DNA of 64,000 nucleotides from Breoghania sp963678585 (GTDB lineage Bacteria; Pseudomonadota; Alphaproteobacteria; Rhizobiales; Stappiaceae), in NCBI GenBank assembly GCA_963678585.2, contig CAXXGA010000001.1:672567-736566 (forward strand), given 5' to 3'. A program made the position numbers and the translations under genes. The stretch's first letter is position 1, and each line of letters begins with the position of its first letter. Below are positions 25,191 to 33,680 of this stretch, piece after piece. Below the pieces are notes generated by a model that did no database searches, was not told where the DNA came from, and saw only the letters and a program-made list of their open reading frames with translations.

Positions 25191-25819
25191 GCAAGGGCCG
25201 CCATGTCTTCTGGCGGCGCGGAACATACACAGGGGGGCACATGGGCGCAAGGCCCCGCCCTCTCATTTCACATGCCAGATCACATTCTTCGCGCCGCCGG
25301 GCTCAAAAGCCGCGCAAACCGCTGCGGGAAGCCCGCTCGCATTTCCCAAAATCCTGTGGGGATCGGCCATATGCAAGCCCGCGGACGGCAGGCCGGAATG
25401 CGGAGGCGCCGGGTCCGGGAAGCCACGGCGCGCATTGCATCGCGATTCATGATAGAACCTGTCTCGTCGTGACAGACAGCGCCTTGCCTGCCGCGCGCAG
25501 TGCCCTCACAGCCTCAGCCGTTCCGGGCGCGGTCGCCGCGAAAGTGCGAAAATCGGCGCCCGATTGCCGGAATTGTCGCATCAAGCGTTGACGCGAGGGG
25601 GTGAAACCGTATATTGCGCTGGCTTCGCGCATGGCGGGTTTTCTCGCCCAACGCGCTGCCCGAGGCTCAGAGAGACTTCAACATGTCGGCGGCAACCCGC
25701 AAGGGGCTGCGACTGAAGCCTCCGCCAAAGTCCGCTTTCATGCGGCGCCGAAGGGTGCGCACAAGGTTCGCTAGAGTGCCAATGAAAGGCACCAGCGACA
25801 AACTGTAAGGACCTCAGCG
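25191..25819. other. Intergenic region upstream of rplU
   Basis: About 630 nt between tRNA-Ser and rplU. It holds short open frames on both strands without recognisable motifs or good Shine-Dalgarno sites; none is called. It should contain the rplU-rpmA promoter, but I see no reliable -35/-10 pair. Confidence 0.4.
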
Positions 25820-26434
25820 ATGTTCGCTGTTATCAAGACGGGCGGCAAGCAGTACCGCGTTGCCGCAGACGATCTGGTCAAGATCGAAAAGATTTCCGGC
25901 GAAGCCGGTGACACCGTGACCTTCGACACCGTTCTCATGGTCGGTGGCGAAACGGAAACGACGATCGGCACGCCGACCGTCGAAGGTGCCTCCGTCGCCG
26001 GTGAAGTGGTGGAACAAGCGCGCACGCGGAAGATCATCGTCTTCAAGAAGAAGCGCCGCCAGAACTACCGCCGCAAGAATGGTCACCGCCAGGAGGTGAC
26101 GCTGGTCCGGATCACCGACATCCTGACCGGTGGCGCCAAGCCGAAGGCCGCCAAGAAGGCAGCCAAGGCCGCTCCGGCCGAGAAGGCCTCCGAGGCGACC
26201 GCTGCTCCGGCAGCACAGGCCGAGGCCGCATCCGGCGGCGACGACCTGAAGAAGCTTTCGGGCCTCGGCCCGGCGATCGAGAAGAAGCTGAATGCCGCGG
26301 GTGTCTCCACCTACGCGCAGATCGCTTCGATGACCGCCGATGACGTGGCGCGCGTCGAGGAAGAAGCCGGCCTCAAGGGCCGTTTCGAGCGCGACAACTG
26401 GATCGAGCAGGCCAAGGAACTCGCCGGCAAGTAA
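25820..26434 (+). CDS. rplU: 50S ribosomal protein L21 with C-terminal helix-hairpin-helix extension
   Basis: 204 residues, about twice the usual length. Residues 1-102 are a standard L21 (MFAVIKTGGKQYRVAADD...KKKRRQNYRRKNGHRQE). A Lys/Ala/Glu-rich linker (about 105-140) leads to a helix-hairpin-helix-like domain, DDLKKLSGLGPAIEKKLNAAG...YAQIASM, of the kind seen at the ends of alphaproteobacterial L21. It binds 23S rRNA; the role of the extra domain is unknown. Followed by rpmA, as usual. Confidence 0.95.
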   Translation: MFAVIKTGGKQYRVAADDLVKIEKISGEAGDTVTFDTVLMVGGETETTIGTPTVEGASVAGEVVEQARTRKIIVFKKKRRQNYRRKNGHRQEVTLVRITDILTGGAKPKAAKKAAKAAPAEKASEATAAPAAQAEAASGGDDLKKLSGLGPAIEKKLNAAGVSTYAQIASMTADDVARVEEEAGLKGRFERDNWIEQAKELAGK

Positions 26435-26533
26435 GCCGCAGGCGAAACGACACGAAATTAACGGGGTATCCCGGACACGCCTGGCAGGGAAGCCAGAGCG
26501 CCGGATAGGCCCGAAGGATCAGGAGAGTACGTC

Positions 26534-26806
26534 ATGGCTCATAAAAAAGCAGGCGGTTCGTCGCGTAACGGTCGCGATTCTGCAGGTCGCCGTCTTGGCG
26601 TGAAGAAGTTCGGTGGCGAAGCCGTCATTCCGGGCAACATTATTCTGCGTCAGCGCGGCACCAAGTGGCACCCCGGCAATAATGTCGGCATGGGCAAAGA
26701 CCACACGATTTTTGCCAAGGTTGAAGGCCACGTCACGTTTACAGCGAAAGCCAACGGCCGAACTTACGTATCCGTCCTTCCGACGACGATGGAAGCAGCG
26801 GAATAA
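26534..26806 (+). CDS. rpmA: 50S ribosomal protein L27
   Basis: 90 residues, full length. N-terminus MAHKKAGGSSRNGRDSAGRR and the block VIPGNIILRQRGTKWHPGNNVG are diagnostic. L27 reaches the peptidyl-transferase centre through its N-terminal tail. A strong Shine-Dalgarno (aggagag) precedes it. It lies 99 nt after rplU and before a strong terminator. Confidence 0.98.
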   Translation: MAHKKAGGSSRNGRDSAGRRLGVKKFGGEAVIPGNIILRQRGTKWHPGNNVGMGKDHTIFAKVEGHVTFTAKANGRTYVSVLPTTMEAAE

Positions 26807-26879
26807 TTCCCGGCAAATGATTTCATCAAATTGCCGGGGTCTCATCGACCCGGCGGTTTGAGAGAACCGGTCAAAGTTC

Positions 26880-26918
26880 AGGGGAGATGGGACAAAGACC
26901 CATCTCCCCTTTTCTTTT
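26880..26918 (+). terminator. Rho-independent terminator of rplU-rpmA
   Basis: Stem AGGGGAGATGGG (26880-26891) with a 7-nt loop and its exact complement (26899-26910), followed by TTTTCTTTT. A textbook intrinsic terminator. Confidence 0.92.
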
Positions 26919-26950
26919 GCGCCCGGGCGAGGGCCGATCGGAGAAATACA

Positions 26951-27583
26951 ATGGTTCTGGAAAGCGAAAGCCTCTTGGAAGGCGGAAGGTTAGAAGATCC
27001 CAGCAGTCTGTCGGCGGCTCGTCCGGCACTGACGCTCGAGCACGTGAAACTCGACCGTCCGACGATGGATGACGCCGCCGATATTGTATTCCTGGCCAAT
27101 AACCGCCGCGTTGCGGAAATGCTTGCGAACATGCCTCACCCCTATGGCCTCGCAGCAGCCCGCAACTGGATCGAGAGCACGCGAAATACGGAACCGGGTA
27201 CGGCAAGCTACGCCGTGCGCCTCAAATCCACCGGCCGCATTATCGGGGCCTGCGGATATCAGTTCGGCCCGGTGGGCCATGGCCGGGAGCCTGAACTCGG
27301 CTACTGGATCGGCGAACCCTTCTGGGGCCACGGCTATGCCACGGAAGCGGCGCAGGCGGTCATCGACCATGCCTTCACCGTTGCAGGTCACGAGACGATC
27401 GCCGCGTCGTGCCGGCTGACGAACCCGGCCTCGCGGCGGGTGATCGAGAAGTGCGGCTTCCAGTATCGCGGCAGCGGTGTCATGCGTTCCCTCGCCCATG
27501 GCGGCTCGATGGTTCCGGTCGAGACCTATATTCTCGACCGCAAGACCTGGGATGCGCTGAAGGGCTGGCGGTCGGTCGGCTGA
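26951..27583 (+). CDS. GNAT acetyltransferase (RimJ/RimL-like)
   Basis: 210 residues from ATG 26951, with GGAGA 7 nt upstream; the frame open to 26831 runs through the terminator and is rejected. The GNAT fold shows ELGYWIGEPFWGHGYATEAAQAVIDHAF, the acetyl-CoA loop being GHGYAT, and NPASRRVIEKCGF, typical of RimJ/RimL-type N-acetyltransferases acting on protein N-termini or small amines. The position between rpmA and obgE is common in this order. Target unknown. Confidence 0.85.
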   Translation: MVLESESLLEGGRLEDPSSLSAARPALTLEHVKLDRPTMDDAADIVFLANNRRVAEMLANMPHPYGLAAARNWIESTRNTEPGTASYAVRLKSTGRIIGACGYQFGPVGHGREPELGYWIGEPFWGHGYATEAAQAVIDHAFTVAGHETIAASCRLTNPASRRVIEKCGFQYRGSGVMRSLAHGGSMVPVETYILDRKTWDALKGWRSVG

Positions 27584-27658
27584 GGCCGGCCCCGATCGCC
27601 GCCGCAAAACCAAGAACCGGCTTCCGGGCGCATCGAGCGACCGGAGGCGCATGAACCG

Positions 27659-27704
27659 AAGAGCCCCAGGCAAACCGGAGACGGACGCCGGGGGCTCTTT
27701 TCGC
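27659..27704 (+). terminator. Probable intrinsic terminator after the GNAT gene
   Basis: AAGAGCCCC (27659-27667) pairs with GGGGCTCTT (27691-27699), with a structured loop and a short T run (ctcttttcg). Confidence 0.65.
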
Positions 27705-27832
27705 GTGTTGCGGGGCCTTTCCGGGCCTCCCGCGCGCGACAAGCGATTGTAACTTGCCCCCGAAATCGGCTATTCACCCAGCACCCATGTGTCCACCCTT
27801 GAATTGGCGGCACGCAGACTTCGAGTACGAAC

Positions 27833-28876
27833 ATGAAATTCCTCGATCAGGCGAAGGTCTATGTACGCTCCGGCGATGGCGGAGCGGGGTCGGTATCCTT
27901 TCGCCGCGAGAAGTACATCGAATATGGCGGGCCCGACGGCGGTGACGGCGGGCGCGGCGGCGACGTGTGGGTGGAATGCGTGGATGGGCTCAACACCCTC
28001 ATCGATTATCGCTACCAGCAGCATTTCAAGGCCAAGACCGGCGGCCACGGCATGGGCAAGAACCGCACCGGTGCAAAAGGCCCCGACATCACGCTGAAGG
28101 TTCCCGTCGGCACCGAGATCCTCGAAGAGGACAACGAGACGCTGATCGCGGATCTGACTGAGGTGGGCCAGCGCCTGCTTTTGCTGCGCGGCGGCAATGG
28201 CGGCTTCGGCAACGCCCACTTCAAGACCTCGGTCAATCAGGCCCCGCGGCGCGCCAACCCCGGGCTTGAGGGTCAGGACAAATGGATCTGGCTGCGCCTG
28301 AAGCTGATTGCGGACGCCGGGCTCGTCGGCCTGCCCAATGCGGGCAAGTCCACCTTCCTTGCCGCCGTCTCGCAGGCCAGACCGAAGATCGCCGACTATC
28401 CCTTCACCACGCTGCACCCCAATCTGGGCGTTGCGGGCGTGGACGGGCGCGAATTCGTCATGGCCGATATTCCCGGCCTCATCGAAGGCGCGCATGAAGG
28501 CGTGGGCATCGGCGACCGGTTCCTCGGTCACGTGGAACGCACCCGCGTTCTGCTGCATCTGATCGATTCCACGCAGGAAGATCCGGCCGAAGCCTACCGC
28601 GTGGTGCGCGGCGAGCTGGAAGCCTATGGCGAGGGGCTTGAGGACAAGCTGGAGATCGTCGCGCTTTCCAAGATCGATGCGCTCGACGAGGAAACCCGCA
28701 AGGAAAAGCTGAAGGCCCTGAGCGAGACCACGGGCACCAGGCCGATCCTTCTGTCGGCGGCTTCCGGCGAGGGCATGACGGAGGCCCTGCGCATGGTGCG
28801 AAGGGCCATCGAGACGCTTGACCGGGAGGCCGAGGACGACCTGCCGCGCTCGGAAGAAGAAGGGTGGCATCCCTGA
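27833..28876 (+). CDS. obgE: GTPase Obg/CgtA
   Basis: 347 residues. The glycine-rich Obg domain (1-158; GGPDGGDGGRGGDVW) precedes a G domain with P-loop GLPNAGKST, switch/G2 YPFTT and G3 DIPGLIEGA; G4 is near SKIDAL. Obg acts in late 50S assembly and the stress response. Starts at 27833 in the canonical obgE-proB-proA cluster and overlaps proB by 13 nt if its GTG start is used. Confidence 0.97.
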   Translation: MKFLDQAKVYVRSGDGGAGSVSFRREKYIEYGGPDGGDGGRGGDVWVECVDGLNTLIDYRYQQHFKAKTGGHGMGKNRTGAKGPDITLKVPVGTEILEEDNETLIADLTEVGQRLLLLRGGNGGFGNAHFKTSVNQAPRRANPGLEGQDKWIWLRLKLIADAGLVGLPNAGKSTFLAAVSQARPKIADYPFTTLHPNLGVAGVDGREFVMADIPGLIEGAHEGVGIGDRFLGHVERTRVLLHLIDSTQEDPAEAYRVVRGELEAYGEGLEDKLEIVALSKIDALDEETRKEKLKALSETTGTRPILLSAASGEGMTEALRMVRRAIETLDREAEDDLPRSEEEGWHP

Positions 28877-29991
28877 TGCAAAGCCTCAGCGGCTATGGCC
28901 GCATCGTCGTCAAGATCGGCTCCTCCCTGCTGGTCGAAAAGAACAAGCTGAAACGGGACTGGCTGGAATCTCTGGCCGACGACCTGGCCGAACTGTCACG
29001 TGCAGGCGTTGAGATCATCGTCGTCTCCTCCGGCGCGATTGCGCTGGGGCGCGGCGTTCTGGGGCTCCCCCCGGGCGCGCTGAAGCTGGAAGAGGGACAG
29101 GCGGCCGCCGCCGTCGGACAGATCGAGCTTGCGCAGGCCTATGAAGAGATCTTCGCCGCGCGCGGCATGATCACGGGGCAGGTGCTGCTCACCCTGCGCG
29201 ACACCGAACAGCGCCGCCGCTATCTCAATGCGCGCGCCACGGTCGGTACGCTCCTCAGGCTCAAGGCCGTGCCGGTGATCAACGAGAACGACACCGTCGC
29301 CACCACCGAGATCCGCTATGGCGACAACGACCGGCTGGCCGCCCGCGTCGCCACGATGGTGAGCGCGGATTGCCTCGTTCTCCTGTCCGATATCGACGGG
29401 CTCTACACCGCGCCACCCGCCGACAATCCGCTGGCCGAGCATATTCCTTTGGTGGAACGCATCACGCCGGAAATCGAATCCATGGCGGGCGTTGCGGCGT
29501 CGGAACTTTCGCGCGGCGGCATGAAGACCAAGATCGAGGCGGGCAAGATCGCCACCGAATCCGGCACCGCGATGGTGATCGGCTCCGGCAAGCGCCTCCA
29601 CCCGCTGCGCGCAATCGCCGAGGGTGCGCGCTGCACCTGGTTCGACGCGCATTCCACGCCCGCCACCGCCCGCAAGACCTGGATCGCCGGACAGCTCAAG
29701 CCGTCCGGCCTGATCACCATCGACGAGGGCGCAGAACGGGCCCTGCGCAGGGGCAAGAGCCTGCTGCCCGCAGGCGTGACAGAGATTTCAGGCGACTTCC
29801 AGCGCGGCGATCCGGTCTGTATCATGACCGCAGACGGTCGCGAGGTCGGCCGCGGGCTCGTCGCCTATGATTGCGATGACGCGGTGCGTATCATCGGCCA
29901 CAAATCGCGCGAGATCGAAGCGATTTTGGGCTATGCAGGGCGCGCGGAAATGATCCATCGGGACGATATGGTCTTGAAGGATTTCGGATAA
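28864..29991 (+). CDS. proB: Glutamate 5-kinase
   Basis: 375 residues from GTG 28864; ATG 28876 would give 371. The amino-acid kinase domain starts IVVKIGSSLLV and has VSSGAIALGRG and the INENDTVAT block; the C-terminal PUA domain (from about 285) ends near the stop. It phosphorylates glutamate in the first step of proline synthesis and is normally inhibited by proline. Cotranscribed with obgE and followed by proA. Confidence 0.96.
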   Translation: MASLMQSLSGYGRIVVKIGSSLLVEKNKLKRDWLESLADDLAELSRAGVEIIVVSSGAIALGRGVLGLPPGALKLEEGQAAAAVGQIELAQAYEEIFAARGMITGQVLLTLRDTEQRRRYLNARATVGTLLRLKAVPVINENDTVATTEIRYGDNDRLAARVATMVSADCLVLLSDIDGLYTAPPADNPLAEHIPLVERITPEIESMAGVAASELSRGGMKTKIEAGKIATESGTAMVIGSGKRLHPLRAIAEGARCTWFDAHSTPATARKTWIAGQLKPSGLITIDEGAERALRRGKSLLPAGVTEISGDFQRGDPVCIMTADGREVGRGLVAYDCDDAVRIIGHKSREIEAILGYAGRAEMIHRDDMVLKDFG

Positions 29992-30084
29992 GGTCGATTT
30001 AAGATCACTGACAGACAGCCGGGCCTGCTGGTCGAGGCTGAAGACCCAAGCCTTTCGCAGGCAAAGGCCGAAGGGGATGAAACG

Positions 30085-31374
30085 ATGTTGAACCACGCAG
30101 AAGCACCCGCAAGCGGGTCCATCGACGCGATGATGAGCGAACTTGGCACGAAGGCGCGCGCAGCTGCACGACAGCTCGCCAATACGCCAACGGATGCCAA
30201 GAACGCCGCCCTTCGCGCCATGGCGCGGCGGCTGCGAGAGAGCGAAGCCGCGATCCTTGCGGCCAACGCGCTCGACGTGGAAGGCATGGAAGCGCGCGGC
30301 CTCGCAGGCTCCTTCATCGACCGCGGACGGCTCGACGCATCGCGCGTGGACGCCATGGCCGCCGGTCTTGAGGCGATTGCCGACCTGCCCGATCCTGTCG
30401 GCCGCATCACCGAGGAATGGGACCGACCCAACGGGCTGCACCTTCAGCGCGTGCGCACGCCGCTCGGCGTCATCGGCGTCATTTACGAAAGCCGCCCCAA
30501 TGTGACGGCGGATGCAGGCGCACTGTGCCTGAAGGCGGGTAACGCCGCCATCCTGCGCGGCGGATCGGATGCCTTCCGCTCCTCGCAGGCCATCGCCCAG
30601 TGCCTGAGCGAGGGATTGGCGGAAGTCGGACTGCCGAAGGCTGCCATCCAGCTCGTTCCCACGACGGACCGCGCCGCGGTCGGCGCGATGCTTGCCGGTC
30701 TCGGCGGCAATGTGGACGTGATCGTGCCGCGCGGCGGCAAGAGCCTCGTGGCCCGCGTTCAGGACGAGGCGCGCGTGCCCGTCTTCGCCCATCTGGAAGG
30801 GCTCGTTCACATCTTCATCGACCGCGACGCCGATCTGGAAAAGGCAATCAAGGTCGTCGTGAATTCCAAGATGCGGCGCACCGGCATCTGCGGCGCAGCG
30901 GAAACGCTGCTGATCGACCGCGCCTGCGCCGCAACGCACCTCAAGCCCCTCCTCGATGCGCTGAAGGCCGCCGGTTGCGCCATTCGCGGCGACGAGGAGA
31001 CCCGCACATTCGTGCCGGATGCGGAAAAGGCCTCGGTCGAGGACTGGACCACCGAATATCTCGACGCCATCATTTCGGTGAAGGTCGTCTCCGGTCTCGG
31101 TGAAGCCATCGAGCATATCGAGACGCTGGGCTCGCATCACACCGATTGCATCATCACGGAGAACAAGGCCGCAGCGGAGCGCTTCCTGGCGGAAGTCGAT
31201 TCCGCCATCGTCGTCCACAACGCCTCCACCCAGTTCGCCGACGGCGGCGAATTCGGGTTCGGCGCGGAAATCGGTATCGCGACGGGGCGCATGCATGCGC
31301 GCGGCCCTGTCGGGCTGGAACAACTGACCAGCTTCAAGTACCGGGTTCTCGGCGACGGTCAGACCCGCCCGTGA
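30085..31374 (+). CDS. proA: Glutamate-5-semialdehyde dehydrogenase
   Basis: 429 residues. The catalytic Cys is in MRRTGICGAAETLL, and VIYESRPNVTADAGALC and IPRGG-like blocks (VIVPRGGKSL) are typical of ProA. It reduces glutamyl-5-phosphate to the semialdehyde with NADPH. ATG 30085 has aagggga upstream. Its TGA overlaps the GTG start of nadD by 3 nt. Confidence 0.97.
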   Translation: MLNHAEAPASGSIDAMMSELGTKARAAARQLANTPTDAKNAALRAMARRLRESEAAILAANALDVEGMEARGLAGSFIDRGRLDASRVDAMAAGLEAIADLPDPVGRITEEWDRPNGLHLQRVRTPLGVIGVIYESRPNVTADAGALCLKAGNAAILRGGSDAFRSSQAIAQCLSEGLAEVGLPKAAIQLVPTTDRAAVGAMLAGLGGNVDVIVPRGGKSLVARVQDEARVPVFAHLEGLVHIFIDRDADLEKAIKVVVNSKMRRTGICGAAETLLIDRACAATHLKPLLDALKAAGCAIRGDEETRTFVPDAEKASVEDWTTEYLDAIISVKVVSGLGEAIEHIETLGSHHTDCIITENKAAAERFLAEVDSAIVVHNASTQFADGGEFGFGAEIGIATGRMHARGPVGLEQLTSFKYRVLGDGQTRP

Positions 31375-32042
31375 CCCCTCCGCCTCGCGAAGATCTCCTT
31401 TCCGGCCAGGGTGGCTGGCGCACCGGCACCCCGCCGCGATGGATGCGCCTGCCCGCCGCCGGCTACGGGCAGCGCATCGGCCTGTTCGGCGGATCGTTCA
31501 ATCCGCCCCATTCCGGCCACGCGCTTGTCAGCCGCACCGCCATGCGGCGCCTGGAGCTGGATCAGGTCTGGTGGCTGGTGACGCCCGGCAATCCGCTCAA
31601 GAACATCTACGAGCTGGCTCCTCTGGAGACGCGCGTGCATCTGGCGGCCGCCTGCGCCAACGATCCGCACGTCACGGTCACCGCCTGGGAGGCATGGCTC
31701 GGCACAGCCTATTCGGCGCAGACGGTTGCCGCACTGAAGCGGCGGCGGCCCGATCTGAAATTCGTCTGGGTGATGGGCGCGGACAACCTCTCCACCTTCC
31801 ATCGCTGGCAGAACTGGCGCGCCATCATCGACAGCGTGCCGGTCGCCATCGTCGACCGTCCAGGGGCGGAACTGGCCGCTCTTTCGGCCCCCGCAGCGCG
31901 CACCTATGCCCGTTTCCGGGTGCCGGAGACGCAGGCCGCCACGCTGCCGGGAGGCCCGACGCCCGCGTGGACCTTCCTGCACACGCCGCGCGATCCGGCG
32001 TCCTCCACGGCACTGAGACAGGCGGGGAAATGGCATTTGTGA
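31371..32042 (+). CDS. nadD: Nicotinate-nucleotide adenylyltransferase
   Basis: 223 residues from GTG 31371, which overlaps the proA stop (GTGA); ATG 31443 is a shorter alternative. Nucleotidyltransferase motif GLFGGSFNPPHSGH and the C-terminal SSTALR (ISSTxxR type) are present. It makes deamido-NAD from nicotinate mononucleotide. The clustering proA-nadD-rsfS-rlmH is standard in Hyphomicrobiales. Confidence 0.93.
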   Translation: MTPPPREDLLSGQGGWRTGTPPRWMRLPAAGYGQRIGLFGGSFNPPHSGHALVSRTAMRRLELDQVWWLVTPGNPLKNIYELAPLETRVHLAAACANDPHVTVTAWEAWLGTAYSAQTVAALKRRRPDLKFVWVMGADNLSTFHRWQNWRAIIDSVPVAIVDRPGAELAALSAPAARTYARFRVPETQAATLPGGPTPAWTFLHTPRDPASSTALRQAGKWHL

Positions 32043-32355
32043 CCCGCCTTCAGGCGACGTTTTTGCGCCACATCTTCGCGGTTCCGCCACTCTGGAAAAT
32101 GACCAAGTCTTGAATTTTCGCCCCGGCCTCCCTTATCCTCTCATGAGAAGCAGGCGGGTCGAGGCGATTTGCCCGCCCCTGCTTTACGGCAGGCGCGTCT
32201 CGGGACGAGCACACCACGTCCCCTCGAATACGGATACGCCTGCACTGAAAGTGGCGTAACCCGTCCCGGCGAATGAGCGCGCGGGACATGAAACCGGAAA
32301 ACATGGCGAAAGGCACCAACCCCTGAGCATGCCATTCAATAATGAGGATCAGGCC

Positions 32356-32739
32356 GTGTCCGATCCTCAGATCGCAGCCATCCGCAAAGGCGATCATGCG
32401 GATCCGCTGTCTGCCGTTCTCGCGAGCCTGGAAGATTCGAAGGCCGAGGACACTGTTTCCATCGACATCACGGGCAAGACCGCGCTCGCCGACCATATGG
32501 TCGTGGCGTCGGGACGTTCGCACCGCCACGTCGGCGCGATCGCCGATCATCTTGTGCGTGATCTGAAAAATGCCGGCTTCGGAGCGCCGCGCGTCGAAGG
32601 CCTGCCGCATTGCGACTGGGTCCTCATCGATGCGGGGGACGTGGTCGTCCACCTCTTCCGTCCGGAAGTCCGCAGCTTCTATAATATCGAGAAGATGTGG
32701 GCGGCGGACACAGAGACGACGCCACAGTACTCGAACTGA
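32356..32739 (+). CDS. rsfS: Ribosome silencing factor RsfS
   Basis: 127 residues from GTG 32356, which has GAGGA 7 nt upstream; ATG 32329 would add nine residues but has no clear Shine-Dalgarno. Conserved RsfS blocks: ASLEDSKAEDTVSIDITGK, ADHMVVASGRSHRHV, GLPHCDWVLIDAGDVVVHLF and SFYNIEKMW. It binds L14 and blocks subunit joining under nutrient limitation. The 287 nt upstream back to nadD hold no other gene. Confidence 0.93.
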   Translation: MSDPQIAAIRKGDHADPLSAVLASLEDSKAEDTVSIDITGKTALADHMVVASGRSHRHVGAIADHLVRDLKNAGFGAPRVEGLPHCDWVLIDAGDVVVHLFRPEVRSFYNIEKMWAADTETTPQYSN

Positions 32740-32776
32740 GGCTCCAAGGCGGAACTGACCGCTAAAGCGGTGGTCC

Positions 32777-32799
32777 GTACTTCGGATCGTCCGAAGTGC
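32777..32799. promoter_or_regulatory. Hairpin before rlmH
   Basis: ACTTCGGA (32779-32786), 3-nt loop, TCCGAAGT (32790-32797), extended by a G-C pair. It ends about 15 nt before the rlmH start and could affect its translation or mark a transcript end. Confidence 0.35.
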
Positions 32800-32813
32800 G
32801 AAAGGCTTGTTGC

Positions 32814-33296
32814 ATGCGTCTGGTGATTGCCGGGATCGGCAAGATGAAAGCCGGGGCCGACCGTGAGCTTGTGGATCGCTATCTGGAGCGCGCCCGAAAG
32901 GCCGGGCGCGCCATAGGCTTTAGCGGGCCGGATCTCACGGAGTTGCCGGAGGCGCGCGCCACGCGCGCCGACGACCGCAAGCAGGCGGAAGCCGAAAGCC
33001 TGCTCGCCGCCATGCCCTCCCCGCGTATTCTCGTCGCCCTCGACGAACACGGACGCACCATGCCCTCGCAGGATTTCGCCCAACGCATCGGACGTTGGCG
33101 CGACGACGGGGCGGGCTCGCTGGTCTTCGCCATCGGCGGAGCCGACGGGCACGGCAGCACCCTGCTCCAGCAGGCGGACCTGAAGCTCGCCTTCGGACCC
33201 ATGACATGGCCGCACCAGATGGTGCGCATCATGATGGCGGAACAGATCTACCGCGCGATCTCGATCCTCTCGGGGCATCCTTATCACCGCGAGTAG
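32814..33296 (+). CDS. rlmH: 23S rRNA pseudouridine-1915 N3-methyltransferase
   Basis: 160 residues from ATG 32814. SPOUT fold with the SAM-binding knot: ILVALDEHGRTMPSQDFA, FAIGGADGHG and LAFGPMTWPHQMVRIMMAEQIYRA, ending HPYHRE as usual. It methylates pseudouridine 1915 in helix 69. The stop codon lies inside the first unit of a 25-bp tandem repeat. Confidence 0.95.
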   Translation: MRLVIAGIGKMKAGADRELVDRYLERARKAGRAIGFSGPDLTELPEARATRADDRKQAEAESLLAAMPSPRILVALDEHGRTMPSQDFAQRIGRWRDDGAGSLVFAIGGADGHGSTLLQQADLKLAFGPMTWPHQMVRIMMAEQIYRAISILSGHPYHRE

Positions 33297-33363
33297 CCCG
33301 CGTGCTTGCCGTCGCGAGTAGCCCGCGTGCTCACCGTCGCGAGTAGCCCGCGTGCTTGCCGCC
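33289..33363 (+). repeat. Three tandem 25-bp repeats at the rlmH 3' end
   Basis: The unit GCGAGTAGCCCGCGTGCTTG+CCGTC occurs at 33289-33313, 33314-33338 and 33339-33363 with two or three differences (tca for ttg in copy 2; gcc for gtc at the end of copy 3). The first copy contains the rlmH stop TAG. There are no spacers, so this is not CRISPR. Confidence 0.9.
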
Positions 33364-33680
33364 TCGAACTGTCGGCCCGGCCTGCACGCGCGACGGACGG
33401 CAGGCGGACGCCTCGCCACCATGAGGCGCAAACTGCCGTAACGCCCGTTTATTGCCGCAATCCCCGGATATGCGAAGACCGGCACATTCCTGTGGCTTTC
33501 GGATCATGTGCTTTTCGGGGAGACCGTGAACCGGCACTATGGTTGACGGATCATTAACGCTCCGCATGCGATTCTGAGCGGATCGCACGATCCGGCCCCT
33601 GGGCGATACGGCAAGACGCCATGCTCGCGGGCTTCGGATAGAGGCGCCGGATTTTTCAAGGCGCATGGGTCGAAACGGAG
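33364..33680. other. Intergenic region before the EnvC-like gene
   Basis: About 320 nt after the tandem repeats. Weak open frames only. A TTAAC element (33553-33557) may be part of the promoter of the downstream division gene. Nothing else stands out. Confidence 0.3.

Noticed and set aside
25447..25632. 61-residue minus-strand frame upstream of rplU
   Set aside because: No Shine-Dalgarno, no recognisable feature, and typical of chance frames in GC-rich DNA.
29788..31323. 511-residue open frame antisense to proA
   Set aside because: It is the mirror of proA in GC-rich DNA, lacks motifs and a start signal; proA is certain.
33289..33363. CRISPR-like short repeats
   Set aside because: The three units are directly adjacent without spacers, and no cas gene is near.
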